Notes under the pieces: generated by a model | Told to the model about the DNA's origin: nothing | What the model saw: the letters and a program-made list of their open reading frames with translations, nothing else | The model's database searches: none | Shown here: positions 1 to 6,901 of the stretch, in pieces | Numbering within the stretch: position 1 is the stretch's first letter | Layout of the letters: each line of letters opens with the position of its first letter | Translations under genes and position numbers: made by a program | DNA from: Phycisphaerales bacterium UBA2402 | GTDB lineage: Bacteria; Planctomycetota; Phycisphaerae; Phycisphaerales; UBA1924 | DNA: 11,049 nt | Reading direction: 5' to 3' | Assembly (NCBI GenBank): GCA_002343715.1 | Contig: DDSA01000208.1 | Coordinates: 548 to 11,596, forward strand

Positions 1-1
1 C

Positions 2-484
2 CGCGGGCGTCAAGGTCGAGCCGTAATCCACGCCACCCGGCTGCGAATCCGGCCCCGCTTCTCCCCCCGGCCCCGCGTGACCAGCGCCGGATGCGGCGAA
101 TGCCTTGCTGAATCCGGCACCCGGCCCGGCCGCCGCTGGAAACCCCTTTGCAGACACGTCGATGATCCCCGATTCAATTGGCAACTCCGCGCCCCGGATC
201 GTGCAATCCCCGGACACTGAAAGATTGAGTTCCGGGGCCGTTACGCTATGGGTCACGACCCCCAACCGCTCGATCACGAGCGATCGGATTGTGTGAACTC
301 CGTTGACCGTAAGAGTCGTGCCGCGAACCGTAATATCCGCGGACGAGAGGGGTACTCCAAAGAGATGAGTATCGGACGAGTTGACCGTCGTTGGAGTCGT
401 GATCAGCACAGGCTGGCCGTTCGCGCCGGCGCTCGCCGCCATCAAGACCATGGCCAGAATCAGTGGAGGATGTGCTCGATGCAT
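2..484 (-). CDS. Secreted glycine-rich beta-helix-like protein, N-terminal part (runs off left edge)
   Basis: An open frame starts at ATG 484-482 and reads without a stop to the window edge, giving 161 codons. A Shine-Dalgarno AGGGAG lies at 495-490 with a 5-base spacer. The N terminus (MHRAHPPLILAMVLMAASAG) is a signal peptide: basic start, hydrophobic core, small residues before the cleavage region. After it come short valine/threonine/isoleucine-rich strands such as DITVRGTTLTVNG and SFSVSGDCTIRG, about one rung long each. A glycine/alanine/proline-rich stretch follows, ending in GGVDYGSTLTPA. I have seen that kind of G-rich block followed by YGS..xPA in large exported bacterial proteins with parallel beta-helix architecture, so a surface or secreted repetitive protein is the likeliest reading. 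Function is unknown and the C-terminal part is missing. It is divergent from the lipoprotein gene at 712, with 227 bases between them. Confidence 0.7.
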   Translation of the reverse strand, partial: MHRAHPPLILAMVLMAASAGANGQPVLITTPTTVNSSDTHLFGVPLSSADITVRGTTLTVNGVHTIRSLVIERLGVVTHSVTAPELNLSVSGDCTIRGAELPIESGIIDVSAKGFPAAAGPGAGFSKAFAASGAGHAGPGGEAGPDSQPGGVDYGSTLTPA

Positions 485-489
485 GTTCT

Positions 490-495
490 CTCCCT
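490..495 (-). promoter_or_regulatory. Ribosome binding site of the left-edge secreted protein gene
   Basis: AGGGAG on the minus strand, 5 bases before ATG 484-482. It is the main support for choosing that start, which also places a complete signal peptide at the N terminus. Confidence 0.6.
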
Positions 496-598
496 ACGAA
501 AGAGTACTCAAAGACGAGAATCAACCACCTTAATCCGGGATGGCCAACGGTGGTCGTTCGAGCCTTGTAGTCCGGACAACTTCCTTTCAGTTCTACCA

Positions 599-610
599 CC
601 TATCTATAGG
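599..610. repeat. Short perfect dyad in the 485-711 divergent intergenic region
   Basis: CCTAT-CT-ATAGG is a perfect 5-2-5 palindrome lying between the divergent genes at 484 (minus) and 712 (plus). It could be a protein-binding site for either promoter. No convincing -35/-10 pair was found around it, so the role is open. The rest of the 227-base gap shows nothing else I can support. Confidence 0.25.
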
Positions 611-711
611 ACTGCCGTTGTCATTACTCCACGCGCTGCCAATCCCCCCCAAGTTGACAAGACGCAGAACCCGGTTGCCCGATATGCCCACACAGGCCCC
701 GGTCGAACTGC

Positions 712-1929
712 ATGAACCAACCGAATCCCAGATTTCAACGTTTGTCGATCCCACCCCGGTTCGGGTATGGCATGTCTCTGTGGCTCGTGCTGGGTTGTGC
801 CGCGCCCCGTGAATCCGGAGATCTTCCCGAAGTCAATGCCGGCCTCTCTGCGCTCGCTGCCAATCGCAGCGTAGAACTATCCATCGACGCCGACCTCGAT
901 GCGCTGGCACGACCGAACCCTTCTCGGAGTCGGACCCTCGTCGATCAAGCCGCCATGGACCTGGAGTCCGTCATGGACCGTGCGCGAGCGCGCCCGCCGA
1001 TAGTCAACGATGATCCCACACCGCCGACACCGGTGTTGACCGCGGATCAGGATACATCCGCGAAGAGCGGCCACGTACGCCCTGATCCGATCTTTGCCGA
1101 CGCCGCGGCATCAAACACCCCGGTGCGTGCGCACGACTCTCTGACGATCACAGCGAAGGAAGCGTGGAGTCAGGCCGCGAGCAAGGCCGAGCCGCATGCA
1201 GCCCGGAATCCGGAAGACGAACTGGTGACGCTCGCCGAGAATATGGCTTCGCTGCTCAGAGAACCGGGCACAAAGCACCGACCGAAGTTGCCCGATGAAG
1301 CCGCGCTCGCGCCGATCGAGGCGCTGCGTCCCGGCGCTCTCGAGAGCCTGGATCAGGCCGATTCTGTTCTCTCCCGGCGGTTGCGCCCCGCCGATCGAAG
1401 AACACTTCTCGATGCTCGGGACCGCCTGGCGGCGGGCACATCCGCTTCGACCGAATCTCAACCGCTCTCGAAATGGACCGGCACCACTCCAGTCCGTATC
1501 GGCAGGTCCGCCCTGTGCACAAAGGTCTCGGGCTTCGGTCAGTACACTCCCTACCCGACCTCGACGTTCACCGCGGGGAAACCCGTTGTCGCGATTGTCT
1601 ATTCGGAAGTCGAGAACTTTGCCTCTCGACCCGCCCGGGAGAGCGATGCCGCCTCCGGTGGTTCATCGATTGCCGATCAGGTTTCCGTCGAACTCTCGCA
1701 ATCCCTCACGCTCTTCCAGGACCCCGGTGGACTTCAGGCGTGGCACAGGCCGCCGCAGCGGATCATCGAGACCGCTCGCAATCGACGTCGTGACTTTTAC
1801 CTCGTGCAGCGCATCGAACTGCCCCGCACGCTCTCCATCGGTCGGTACAACCTCAAGATCACGGTAAAGGACCACACCAACGGCACCGAGGCCGAGTCCG
1901 TCATTCCCATCACGATCACCGCGCACTGA
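712..1929 (+). CDS. Uncharacterised lipoprotein with conserved C-terminal beta domain
   Basis: The product is 405 residues. The N terminus has a basic region (R7, R10, R16), a short hydrophobic stretch (residues 19-28) and a lipobox-like VLGC ending at Cys29, so membrane anchoring is likely. Residues 30-245 are polar and low in hydrophobic content, rich in A, D, P and R, and look largely disordered or helical. Residues 250-405 look like a compact beta-rich domain. It begins near CTKVSGFGQYTPY (C269), contains YSEVENF and SLTLFQDPGGLQAW, and ends in the strands YNLKITVKDHTNG and SVIPITIT. I associate this C-terminal domain with uncharacterised planctomycete proteins but know no function. No clear Shine-Dalgarno precedes ATG 712; ATG 772 is in frame but would leave almost no signal-peptide n-region. 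The gene converges with the channel gene ending at 1989. Confidence 0.75.
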   Translation: MNQPNPRFQRLSIPPRFGYGMSLWLVLGCAAPRESGDLPEVNAGLSALAANRSVELSIDADLDALARPNPSRSRTLVDQAAMDLESVMDRARARPPIVNDDPTPPTPVLTADQDTSAKSGHVRPDPIFADAAASNTPVRAHDSLTITAKEAWSQAASKAEPHAARNPEDELVTLAENMASLLREPGTKHRPKLPDEAALAPIEALRPGALESLDQADSVLSRRLRPADRRTLLDARDRLAAGTSASTESQPLSKWTGTTPVRIGRSALCTKVSGFGQYTPYPTSTFTAGKPVVAIVYSEVENFASRPARESDAASGGSSIADQVSVELSQSLTLFQDPGGLQAWHRPPQRIIETARNRRRDFYLVQRIELPRTLSIGRYNLKITVKDHTNGTEAESVIPITITAH

Positions 1930-1933
1930 ATCG

Positions 1934-1962
1934 CGTCACGACCAGCCACCGACCTCGTGACG
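1934..1962. terminator. Possible bidirectional hairpin between convergent genes
   Basis: CGTCACGA (1934-1941) and TCGTGACG (1955-1962) form a perfect 8-bp stem around a 13-base loop. It lies in the 59-base gap between the plus-strand lipoprotein ending at 1929 and the minus-strand channel gene ending at 1989. There is no T-tract on either side, so an intrinsic terminator is only a possibility; it may instead act as a 3' end stabiliser for both transcripts. Confidence 0.4.
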
Positions 1963-1988
1963 GAGCAGGCCACCGTGGAGGAACGGGG

Positions 1989-2711
1989 TCAGTCGTGCTT
2001 ATCGCGATGCTCGGGCAGGCCCATCCGTGCCATCAGACTGGCGATCAAGATCGCTATGAAAAAGACGCCAAGAGTTGATTCGATAATCGCCGCGAGGCGG
2101 GCGATGGGTGATACCGGGGCGATGTCCCCGAAACCCACTGTCGTGAGCACCGAAAAACTGAAGTAGATGGCCGTGAAACCGGTGACCCTGCCTCCCTTCG
2201 TACTGATCGCAAACGCGGCCGGGTCAAGCTCCGCTATGAGAATGTACGCCACGCCCCAGAACACCCCCATGAGCAGGTAGACGCAGACCGCGGCGCACAG
2301 CACGTTCCAATCGACCCGCGGCGCGCGCAGCGTGAACCGGAGCAGGCGGGCCGTGAGAAACACCAGGAATATCAGGGTGATCGAGCGGAACGACCACGTC
2401 GGCACCACGTCAGGCATCGAGAGGTTCGCCCATTTCAGTCCGAGCGTCGGGATCACCAGCGCCGCCGCCACGACCAGCGAGCTCTGCTCGCCGCCGACCG
2501 CCGTCACGCCCGCGGCAAGCATGAGCGTGACCAGCACGGCTTCGATCCATCCACCTATCGGGGTCGAGTCGATGAACGGCGAGGCAATGATCAGTAGCAC
2601 GATTGAGCCGAGCAGATGGGCGGTCGAGAAGCGCAGCATGCCCGGGGGCAGGACCCGCTTTGCACCCGACACCAGCCGACTCGCCCGTGCGCCCATGTGT
2701 GACAACACCAC
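1989..2711 (-). CDS. Six-segment potassium channel-like membrane protein
   Basis: The product is up to 240 residues. The signature is the selectivity filter TTVGFGD at residues 190-196, typical of two-TM-pore channels (Ion_trans_2, PF07885). The hydrophobic segments are roughly 31-46, 55-72, 77-92, 109-127, 138-160 (outer pore helix) and 203-227 (inner pore helix), with a pore loop at about 176-200. The arrangement is therefore four extra segments plus a pore module. The first four lack an S4-like ladder of regularly spaced arginines; there is only an ARLLRFTLRAPR cluster at 121-132, so voltage gating is not evident. No cytosolic RCK/TrkA-N domain follows, since the protein ends ten residues after the arginine of ARM. 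Start choice is open: GTG 2711, TTG 2705 and ATG 2696 are all in frame. The purine run GGAGAG at 2716-2711 would be best spaced for TTG 2705. It lies 21 bases behind the lipoprotein gene 2733-3311, so they probably form an operon. Confidence 0.85.
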   Translation of the reverse strand: MVLSHMGARASRLVSGAKRVLPPGMLRFSTAHLLGSIVLLIIASPFIDSTPIGGWIEAVLVTLMLAAGVTAVGGEQSSLVVAAALVIPTLGLKWANLSMPDVVPTWSFRSITLIFLVFLTARLLRFTLRAPRVDWNVLCAAVCVYLLMGVFWGVAYILIAELDPAAFAISTKGGRVTGFTAIYFSFSVLTTVGFGDIAPVSPIARLAAIIESTLGVFFIAILIASLMARMGLPEHRDKHD

Positions 2712-2732
2712 TCTCCGAACGTGACGCTCCTG

Positions 2733-3311
2733 CTACGACTTGGAGACGGTGATCGCCACTGCCTCGGTCACACGCACGGCGACGTTGTCGCCCACGCGCA
2801 GACCCCCGAGATCGACCCCGGGAGCAACCTTGAAGTTCCGTGGAAGTCCCTCAGCCCGCTCGAGTGTCACGACCCGGTTGCGTTGATCGATGTGCGTGAT
2901 CTTGTCCACGACCACCACGGTGTTGGCCACGATCATCGCCGGCTTCTCGCCTTTGGCCGCCAGCGCCACCGTGGTGCCTGCACCCTCGGACGGGGCCGCG
3001 CCCGCCGGGCCGATGAAGATCGCCAGCGCTTCGACCACGCTCGCACGCACCACGTCACCGATTTTGACCTGGTTGAAGTTCACGGCCTCCTTGCCGATCG
3101 CGTAGGTGCGGCTCTCACCCCCCTCCCACTTCAACGTGACCGTCCGTTTGTTGGTGTCGATCGCGGTCACCGAGGCCGCTGCCGTCACCCCATCCACCGT
3201 CAACGCCGCGACTTCCTCGCCCGGCCCCTCTGGTTTGTCGCTCTTGCACGAGACTCCGGCGAACGCAAACAGGGCCGCCGCGGACACACCCATCCAGGTT
3301 CGATTCAGCAT
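2733..3311 (-). CDS. Lipoprotein with two tandem copies of a beta domain
   Basis: The product is 192 residues. Residues 1-22 form a signal peptide ending in GVSC, with Cys22 as the probable lipidated residue; the lipobox is imperfect because -3 is glycine. Residues 46-100 and 136-189 are two copies of the same unit, each with the pattern (V/I)xxIDxxxRxVTLxxxxG, then (I/V)GDxV, then V(V/T)EAxAI near the end. They are offset by about 90 residues and joined by an Ala/Gly-rich linker. The unit resembles short beta-barrel repeats in small exported proteins of unknown function. AGGAG at 3324-3320 lies 8 bases before ATG 3311, so the start is secure. The channel gene follows 21 bases downstream, suggesting co-expression at the envelope. 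Function is unknown. Confidence 0.8.
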   Translation of the reverse strand: MLNRTWMGVSAAALFAFAGVSCKSDKPEGPGEEVAALTVDGVTAAASVTAIDTNKRTVTLKWEGGESRTYAIGKEAVNFNQVKIGDVVRASVVEALAIFIGPAGAAPSEGAGTTVALAAKGEKPAMIVANTVVVVDKITHIDQRNRVVTLERAEGLPRNFKVAPGVDLGGLRVGDNVAVRVTEAVAITVSKS

Positions 3312-3383
3312 CGATAGGACTCCTAAGGCCTATGGAACACCGGCGGCCCACATGAACCACCTTTCTTTGACCGGCGTCCCTCT

Positions 3384-3399
3384 TTGCCCCGGTGGGCAA
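3384..3399. repeat. Inverted repeat TTGCCC-CGGT-GGGCAA
   Basis: A perfect 6-bp stem with a 4-base centre, 72 bases upstream of the minus-strand lipoprotein start and about 250 bases upstream of the sulfur operon. It could be an operator or a chance repeat in high-GC DNA. Confidence 0.25.
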
Positions 3400-3636
3400 C
3401 GGTAGCATCAGGCAAGGCGCAAAGAAGACCCTCGATCGCCACTTCCGTAACGACGAGTTTGGGGCTCGCTCGTTGTATTCTCGGCATGCTGTCCACCCAT
3501 CGGCTCTGCACGCCGGTCCGTCGAGGGCGTCGGCTCGCACGCCATCGTCCCCGGACGAGTTGGGAACCTCCCCGCTCCATAAAGTCTCTCACGGAGGTGT
3601 CGGGTTCTTACATACAGCGTCGGCGCTGAGATCAAT

Positions 3637-3642
3637 GGGAGG
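3637..3642 (+). promoter_or_regulatory. Ribosome binding site fixing the start at 3650
   Basis: GGGAGG lies 7 bases before ATG 3650. It rules out the much longer in-frame reading that would begin at 3392. The resulting N terminus (MFMRMVYDDKLAEAAYLIG) matches the usual beginning of this metallo-beta-lactamase family. Confidence 0.75.
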
Positions 3643-3649
3643 TGCACAC

Positions 3650-5107
3650 ATGTTCATGCGGATGGTGTACGACGACAAACTGGCCGAGGCCGCGTATCTC
3701 ATCGGGTGTCAGCGTACGGGCGAGGCCATCGTCATCGACCCCGAGCGTGACGTAGATCGCTACGAGCGCCTGGCGGCCGCCAACGGCCTGAAGATCATCG
3801 CCGTGGCGGAGACTCACATCCATGCCGATTTCCTCTCCGGTGCTCGTGAACTGGCCGAGAAGGGCGCGATGGTGTACGTGTCCGACGAGGGGGATGCAGA
3901 CTGGAAGTACCAGTGGCTCGACAAGAAACTCGGGGGCGGGTCATACCGCCACCGGCTGCTCAAGGATGGTGACACGTTCATGGTCGGGAACATCGAGTTC
4001 AGGGCCGTTCACACCCCGGGGCATACACCCGAACACCTCTGCTTCATGATCACCGACCGGGGCGGCGGAGCCGACAAACCGATGGGCGTGGCGACGGGCG
4101 ACTTTGTCTTCGTCGGCGATCTCGGCCGGCCCGACCTCCTGGAATCCGCGGCCGGGTTCAAGGGCAAGGCCGACCCATCGGCGCACCGCCTGTACGGGAC
4201 GGTGCAGAAGTTCATGCAATGGCCGGACTATCTGCAGGTGTGGCCGGCTCATGGCGCGGGCAGCGCCTGCGGAAAGGCCCTCGGGGCCGTGCCGTCCAGC
4301 ACGGTCGGTTACGAGAAGATGTTCAACCCCTCGGTGCGTGCGGCCAGCAGCGAACAGAACTTCGTCGACTTCATCCTCGATGCGCAGCCCGAACCGCCGC
4401 TGTACTTCGCACGGATGAAGCGCGACAACAAAATGGGGCCGAACGTGCTCGGCATCGCCGGCGGGGGCGGGGTTCCCAGGCCGCGAGCGTTCTCGGTGGA
4501 TGACCTCATGTCCGTGGATGGGAGGAAGCACGCCATCATCGACACCAGGCCGTGGGCCGCGTTCAAAGCCGCGCACGTGCCCGGGGCGCTCTTTCTCCCG
4601 CTCAACAACTCCTTCAACACCGACGCGGGCTCGCTGGTGGGCGAGGATGAACCGATCGTCCTGATCGTGGAGCCGGGCCGCGTGGAGGAAGCCGTGCGCG
4701 ACCTGATCCGCGTGGGTCTTGACAACATCCTCGGCTGGTTCGATGCGAACCAGATGGAGGCGTACGCCGCGGCGAACGGGAAACTGGTGCCCACCGCCGA
4801 GAAGACCGTCGGCGAAGCCGAGGTGCTGCTGGCATCAGGACGGACGTTCGTGCTGGATGTTCGCCGCGCAACGGAGTTCCGAGAGGGGCACATCCCAGGG
4901 GCAACCAACATCGCCCATACCCGACTGCTTTCGCGTCTGGCAGAGGTGCCCAAGGACCGCCACATCCTGGTCAACTGCCGAAGCGGGGGGCGCTCATCCA
5001 GGGCGTGCTCATTGCTCCAGAAGCATGGGTATGAATGCACCAATCTCGCGGGCGGCATGCTCGCGTGGGAGTTGGCTGCACAGAATCGGCACCCGGTCGA
5101 ACGGTAA
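3650..5107 (+). CDS. Persulfide dioxygenase-like MBL-fold protein with two rhodanese domains
   Basis: The product is 485 residues, cytosolic, with no signal peptide. Residues 1-255 are a metallo-beta-lactamase fold of the ETHE1/CstB/Blh class: THIHADF at 55-61 (H56, H58, D60), HTPGHTPEH at 121-129, TGDFVFVGDLGRPDL at 149-163 (D151) and PAHGAGSACG at 199-208 (H201). The phenylalanine after HxHAD, where hydrolases carry a second His, is usual in this subgroup. In ETHE1-type enzymes a His-His-Asp iron site (here probably H56, H121, D151) oxidises glutathione or other persulfide to sulfite. Residues about 280-370 are a rhodanese domain whose catalytic position reads IVLIVEPG with no cysteine, so it is presumably inactive. 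Residues about 385-480 are a second rhodanese domain with an intact loop CRSGGRS at C443, able to carry sulfane sulfur. The whole resembles CstB-like sulfide-detoxification proteins. It is the first gene of an apparent operon with TauE and rhodanese-DUF2892 genes. Confidence 0.88.
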   Translation: MFMRMVYDDKLAEAAYLIGCQRTGEAIVIDPERDVDRYERLAAANGLKIIAVAETHIHADFLSGARELAEKGAMVYVSDEGDADWKYQWLDKKLGGGSYRHRLLKDGDTFMVGNIEFRAVHTPGHTPEHLCFMITDRGGGADKPMGVATGDFVFVGDLGRPDLLESAAGFKGKADPSAHRLYGTVQKFMQWPDYLQVWPAHGAGSACGKALGAVPSSTVGYEKMFNPSVRAASSEQNFVDFILDAQPEPPLYFARMKRDNKMGPNVLGIAGGGGVPRPRAFSVDDLMSVDGRKHAIIDTRPWAAFKAAHVPGALFLPLNNSFNTDAGSLVGEDEPIVLIVEPGRVEEAVRDLIRVGLDNILGWFDANQMEAYAAANGKLVPTAEKTVGEAEVLLASGRTFVLDVRRATEFREGHIPGATNIAHTRLLSRLAEVPKDRHILVNCRSGGRSSRACSLLQKHGYECTNLAGGMLAWELAAQNRHPVER

Positions 5108-5152
5108 GCGGCCAAGCACCCTACTCCATGGGGCGCGACTTCCGCTCCGAGA

Positions 5153-5157
5153 AGGAG
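5153..5157 (+). promoter_or_regulatory. Ribosome binding site selecting GTG 5165
   Basis: AGGAG lies 7 bases before GTG 5165 but only 1 base before the in-frame TTG 5159, so GTG 5165 is the likely start of the TauE-family gene. Confidence 0.65.
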
Positions 5158-5164
5158 ATTGATC

Positions 5165-6133
5165 GTGATCTGGGCATGGCTGGGTGCCGCGGCGGTCGGG
5201 CTTTCGCTCGGTTTGCTCGGCTCCGGCGGGACAATCCTGACGGTGCCGATCCTGGTCTATCTCGTCGGGCACAACGAGAAGACCGCGATCGCCGAATCCC
5301 TGGCCATCGTCGGAGTCATCGCCTTCGCGGGGTCGATTCAGGCCGCGCGGCAGAAGCGAGTGGATGTTCGCAGCGCTGTTCTGTTGGGGGTGCCGGGCAT
5401 CGCCGGTACCTTTCTGGGTGCGGCCGCCGCCGTGTTCGTCTCCGGCGCGTTGCAACTGTTGATCCTCGCCGTATTGATGCTTACCGCATCCGCGATGATG
5501 TTCAACGATAGCCGGATGCAGGTCGGGCGAAGCAGCCCGGGAACGCCAGATGCAAAGCCCCCACCGTCACGTGGATTGGTGTGGGGCATCGTGGCGCAGG
5601 GCATCGGGTTAGGCTTTGCCACCGGGTTGGTGGGCGTCGGCGGGGGTTTCCTCATCATCCCGGTGCTGGTGCTACTACGTCGCCTGCCGATGCGAACGGC
5701 CATCGGGACCAGTCTGGCCATCATCACCATCAACTCGGCCACGGGTTTTCTGAACTACCTTGCCGTCTTTGCCGGACAGGACGGAGCGACCGGCCAGACC
5801 GCCCGCATCGATTGGTCGATCATCGGCATCTTCACGGCGATCGGTGTCGCTGGAAGCTTCGTCGGCGGCTTGCTTTCCGAGCACATTCCCCAGGTACGGC
5901 TCAGAAGGGCCTTCGCGGTCTTCTTGATCTTCATGGCGGGGTATATCGTGGTTCGGCAGGTGCCCCGTCTCTGGCCGGCTCAGCCTGCTCCTGCCAGATC
6001 TTCCGATTCGATTGCGCCGCCGCGATTAGGAACCCCGCCCCCTCTTCCCGCCTCTCAGAATGCACGAACAATGTCGTCAGACCGACCACTGACGACGGCC
6101 GACGGACCATCCGCAGCAGGAACCACACCATGA
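5165..6133 (+). CDS. TauE/SafE family sulfite or organosulfonate exporter
   Basis: The product is 322 residues from GTG 5165 and is an inner-membrane protein of the TauE/SafE family (PF01925). The family hallmark is an internal duplication with a glycine-rich motif in each half: LLGSGGTILTVPIL at 17-30 and LVGVGGGFLIIPVL at 155-168. About eight hydrophobic segments are visible, roughly 2-18, 22-36, 44-60, 70-92, 95-112, 138-172, 178-203 and 216-266, the last ranges holding more than one helix. Residues 113-136 are a polar loop joining the halves. The final 52 or so residues (271-322) are an unusual Pro/Ser/Thr/Ala-rich tail. Family members export sulfite, sulfoacetate or related anions; next to a persulfide dioxygenase the plausible cargo is sulfite. 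The stop TGA 6131-6133 overlaps the next start ATG 6130-6132 (ATGA), so the two genes are translationally coupled. Confidence 0.88.
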   Translation: MIWAWLGAAAVGLSLGLLGSGGTILTVPILVYLVGHNEKTAIAESLAIVGVIAFAGSIQAARQKRVDVRSAVLLGVPGIAGTFLGAAAAVFVSGALQLLILAVLMLTASAMMFNDSRMQVGRSSPGTPDAKPPPSRGLVWGIVAQGIGLGFATGLVGVGGGFLIIPVLVLLRRLPMRTAIGTSLAIITINSATGFLNYLAVFAGQDGATGQTARIDWSIIGIFTAIGVAGSFVGGLLSEHIPQVRLRRAFAVFLIFMAGYIVVRQVPRLWPAQPAPARSSDSIAPPRLGTPPPLPASQNARTMSSDRPLTTADGPSAAGTTP

Positions 6134-6768
6134 GCACGATGAACTCCAACGGAACCATCACGACCCCCGAATCGGCACAGACACGAATGTCCGGATCCAC
6201 GATCCGAGAGGCCGCGCCACGGGACGTACAGACGTGGCTGCAGAAATGCGAATGCGTCCTGATCGACGTACGCGAGCCCGATGAGCACGCCCGTGAACGG
6301 ATCACAGGTTCAAAGTTGCTCCCACTCTCACGCTTCGATCCTCAGCAGGCGGCGGCATTGGCCAAACCGGGTCAGACAATCGTTATGCACTGCCGGAGCG
6401 GTCGCCGTTCGAGCGATGCTTGCCGAATGGCGGCTTCTCTCGCCGATGCGGGTGTGGCGGTCATCAACATGACCGGCGGGATCGAGGGGTGGAAGACCGA
6501 CGGCCTGCCAGTCGAACTGAACACTCACGTCTCGGGCATCAGCGTGATGCGCCAGGTGCAACTGGTGATCGGTTTGTGCGTGCTGGCCGGGAGCACGTTG
6601 GCGTGGTTCGTCGATCCTCGCTTCGTGGCAATCCCGGCATTCTTCGGGGCTGGGCTGACGTTCGCCGGGGCCACGGGCACCTGCGCGTTGGCCACGGTCA
6701 TCGGCTGGATGCCGTGGAACAGGTCGAGCGCAGGCGGCGGATCCTGCACGACGGGGTCGTGCGGCTGA
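6130..6768 (+). CDS. Rhodanese fused to DUF2892 membrane domain (YgaP-like)
   Basis: The product is 212 residues. Residues about 22-130 are a rhodanese domain with an intact active-site loop HCRSGRRSSDA, catalytic Cys88, and the usual late motif NMTGGIEGWKTDGLPV (113-128). Residues about 134-200 are a DUF2892 (PF11127) module of two transmembrane segments, about 142-160 and 165-194, ending with the typical TGTCALATVIGWMPWN. Another C150 and C185 lie in the membrane part. The short tail GGGSCTTGSC adds C206 and C211, which could accept sulfane sulfur or bind metal. E. coli YgaP has the same domain order and is a membrane-anchored sulfurtransferase. The start is ATG 6130, coupled to the TauE gene through ATGA, with AGGA at 6118-6121 as ribosome binding site. 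It is the last gene of the sulfur operon. Confidence 0.88.
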   Translation: MSTMNSNGTITTPESAQTRMSGSTIREAAPRDVQTWLQKCECVLIDVREPDEHARERITGSKLLPLSRFDPQQAAALAKPGQTIVMHCRSGRRSSDACRMAASLADAGVAVINMTGGIEGWKTDGLPVELNTHVSGISVMRQVQLVIGLCVLAGSTLAWFVDPRFVAIPAFFGAGLTFAGATGTCALATVIGWMPWNRSSAGGGSCTTGSCG

Positions 6769-6901
6769 GTGTCCGCGTTCGATGGAGCATCAACTGCTTC
6801 TTCGACGGGCAACGGGGTCCGGTATGTTCTGAGGAACCGAACCGGCGCGTGAGTTTCCCGCAACACGTCCGCCCGGATTCGCACCACACGACCCCGGGGG
6901 A

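Larger units (their letters stand above)
3312..3649. other. Divergent intergenic region between lipoprotein and sulfur operon
   Basis: These 338 bases hold no protein-like reading frame. The in-frame upstream extension of the 3650 gene has arginine/serine-rich, shadow-like composition. The region must carry the promoters of both the minus-strand lipoprotein/channel pair and the plus-strand sulfur operon. I could not pick a convincing -35/-10 pair for either. Two small inverted repeats are visible: TTGCCC-CGGT-GGGCAA at 3384-3399 and CAGCG-TCGG-CGCTG at 3615-3628. The second would form a hairpin in the 5' leader just before the ribosome binding site of the 3650 gene. Confidence 0.5.

Noticed and set aside
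246..599. Minus-strand frame of 117 codons
   Set aside because: It overlaps the signal-peptide gene 2-484 in a different frame and lacks any protein-like features.
654..686. TTGACA ... GATATG as a promoter for the 712 lipoprotein
   Set aside because: The spacing of 21 bases is too long for a sigma-70 promoter and the -10 match is poor.
3392..3649. In-frame N-terminal extension of the MBL-rhodanese gene from 3392
   Set aside because: Composition is arginine/serine-rich and shadow-like, and a strong GGGAGG site is placed for ATG 3650, where family similarity begins.
4309..5115. Minus-strand frame of 268 codons antisense to the MBL gene
   Set aside because: It is Ser/Arg/Pro-rich and antisense to a gene with strong family motifs, as expected for a high-GC shadow frame.
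5581..6129. In-frame extension upstream of the rhodanese-DUF2892 gene
   Set aside because: It lies in another frame inside the TauE gene, is His/Arg-rich and unlike a protein; ATG 6130 with the ATGA overlap is the natural start.
6813..6896. CGGGGTC / GACCCCG inverted repeat between the convergent rhodanese and DUF1338 genes
   Set aside because: A 7-bp stem across 70 bases is not a credible terminator hairpin; nothing better was found in 6769-6901.
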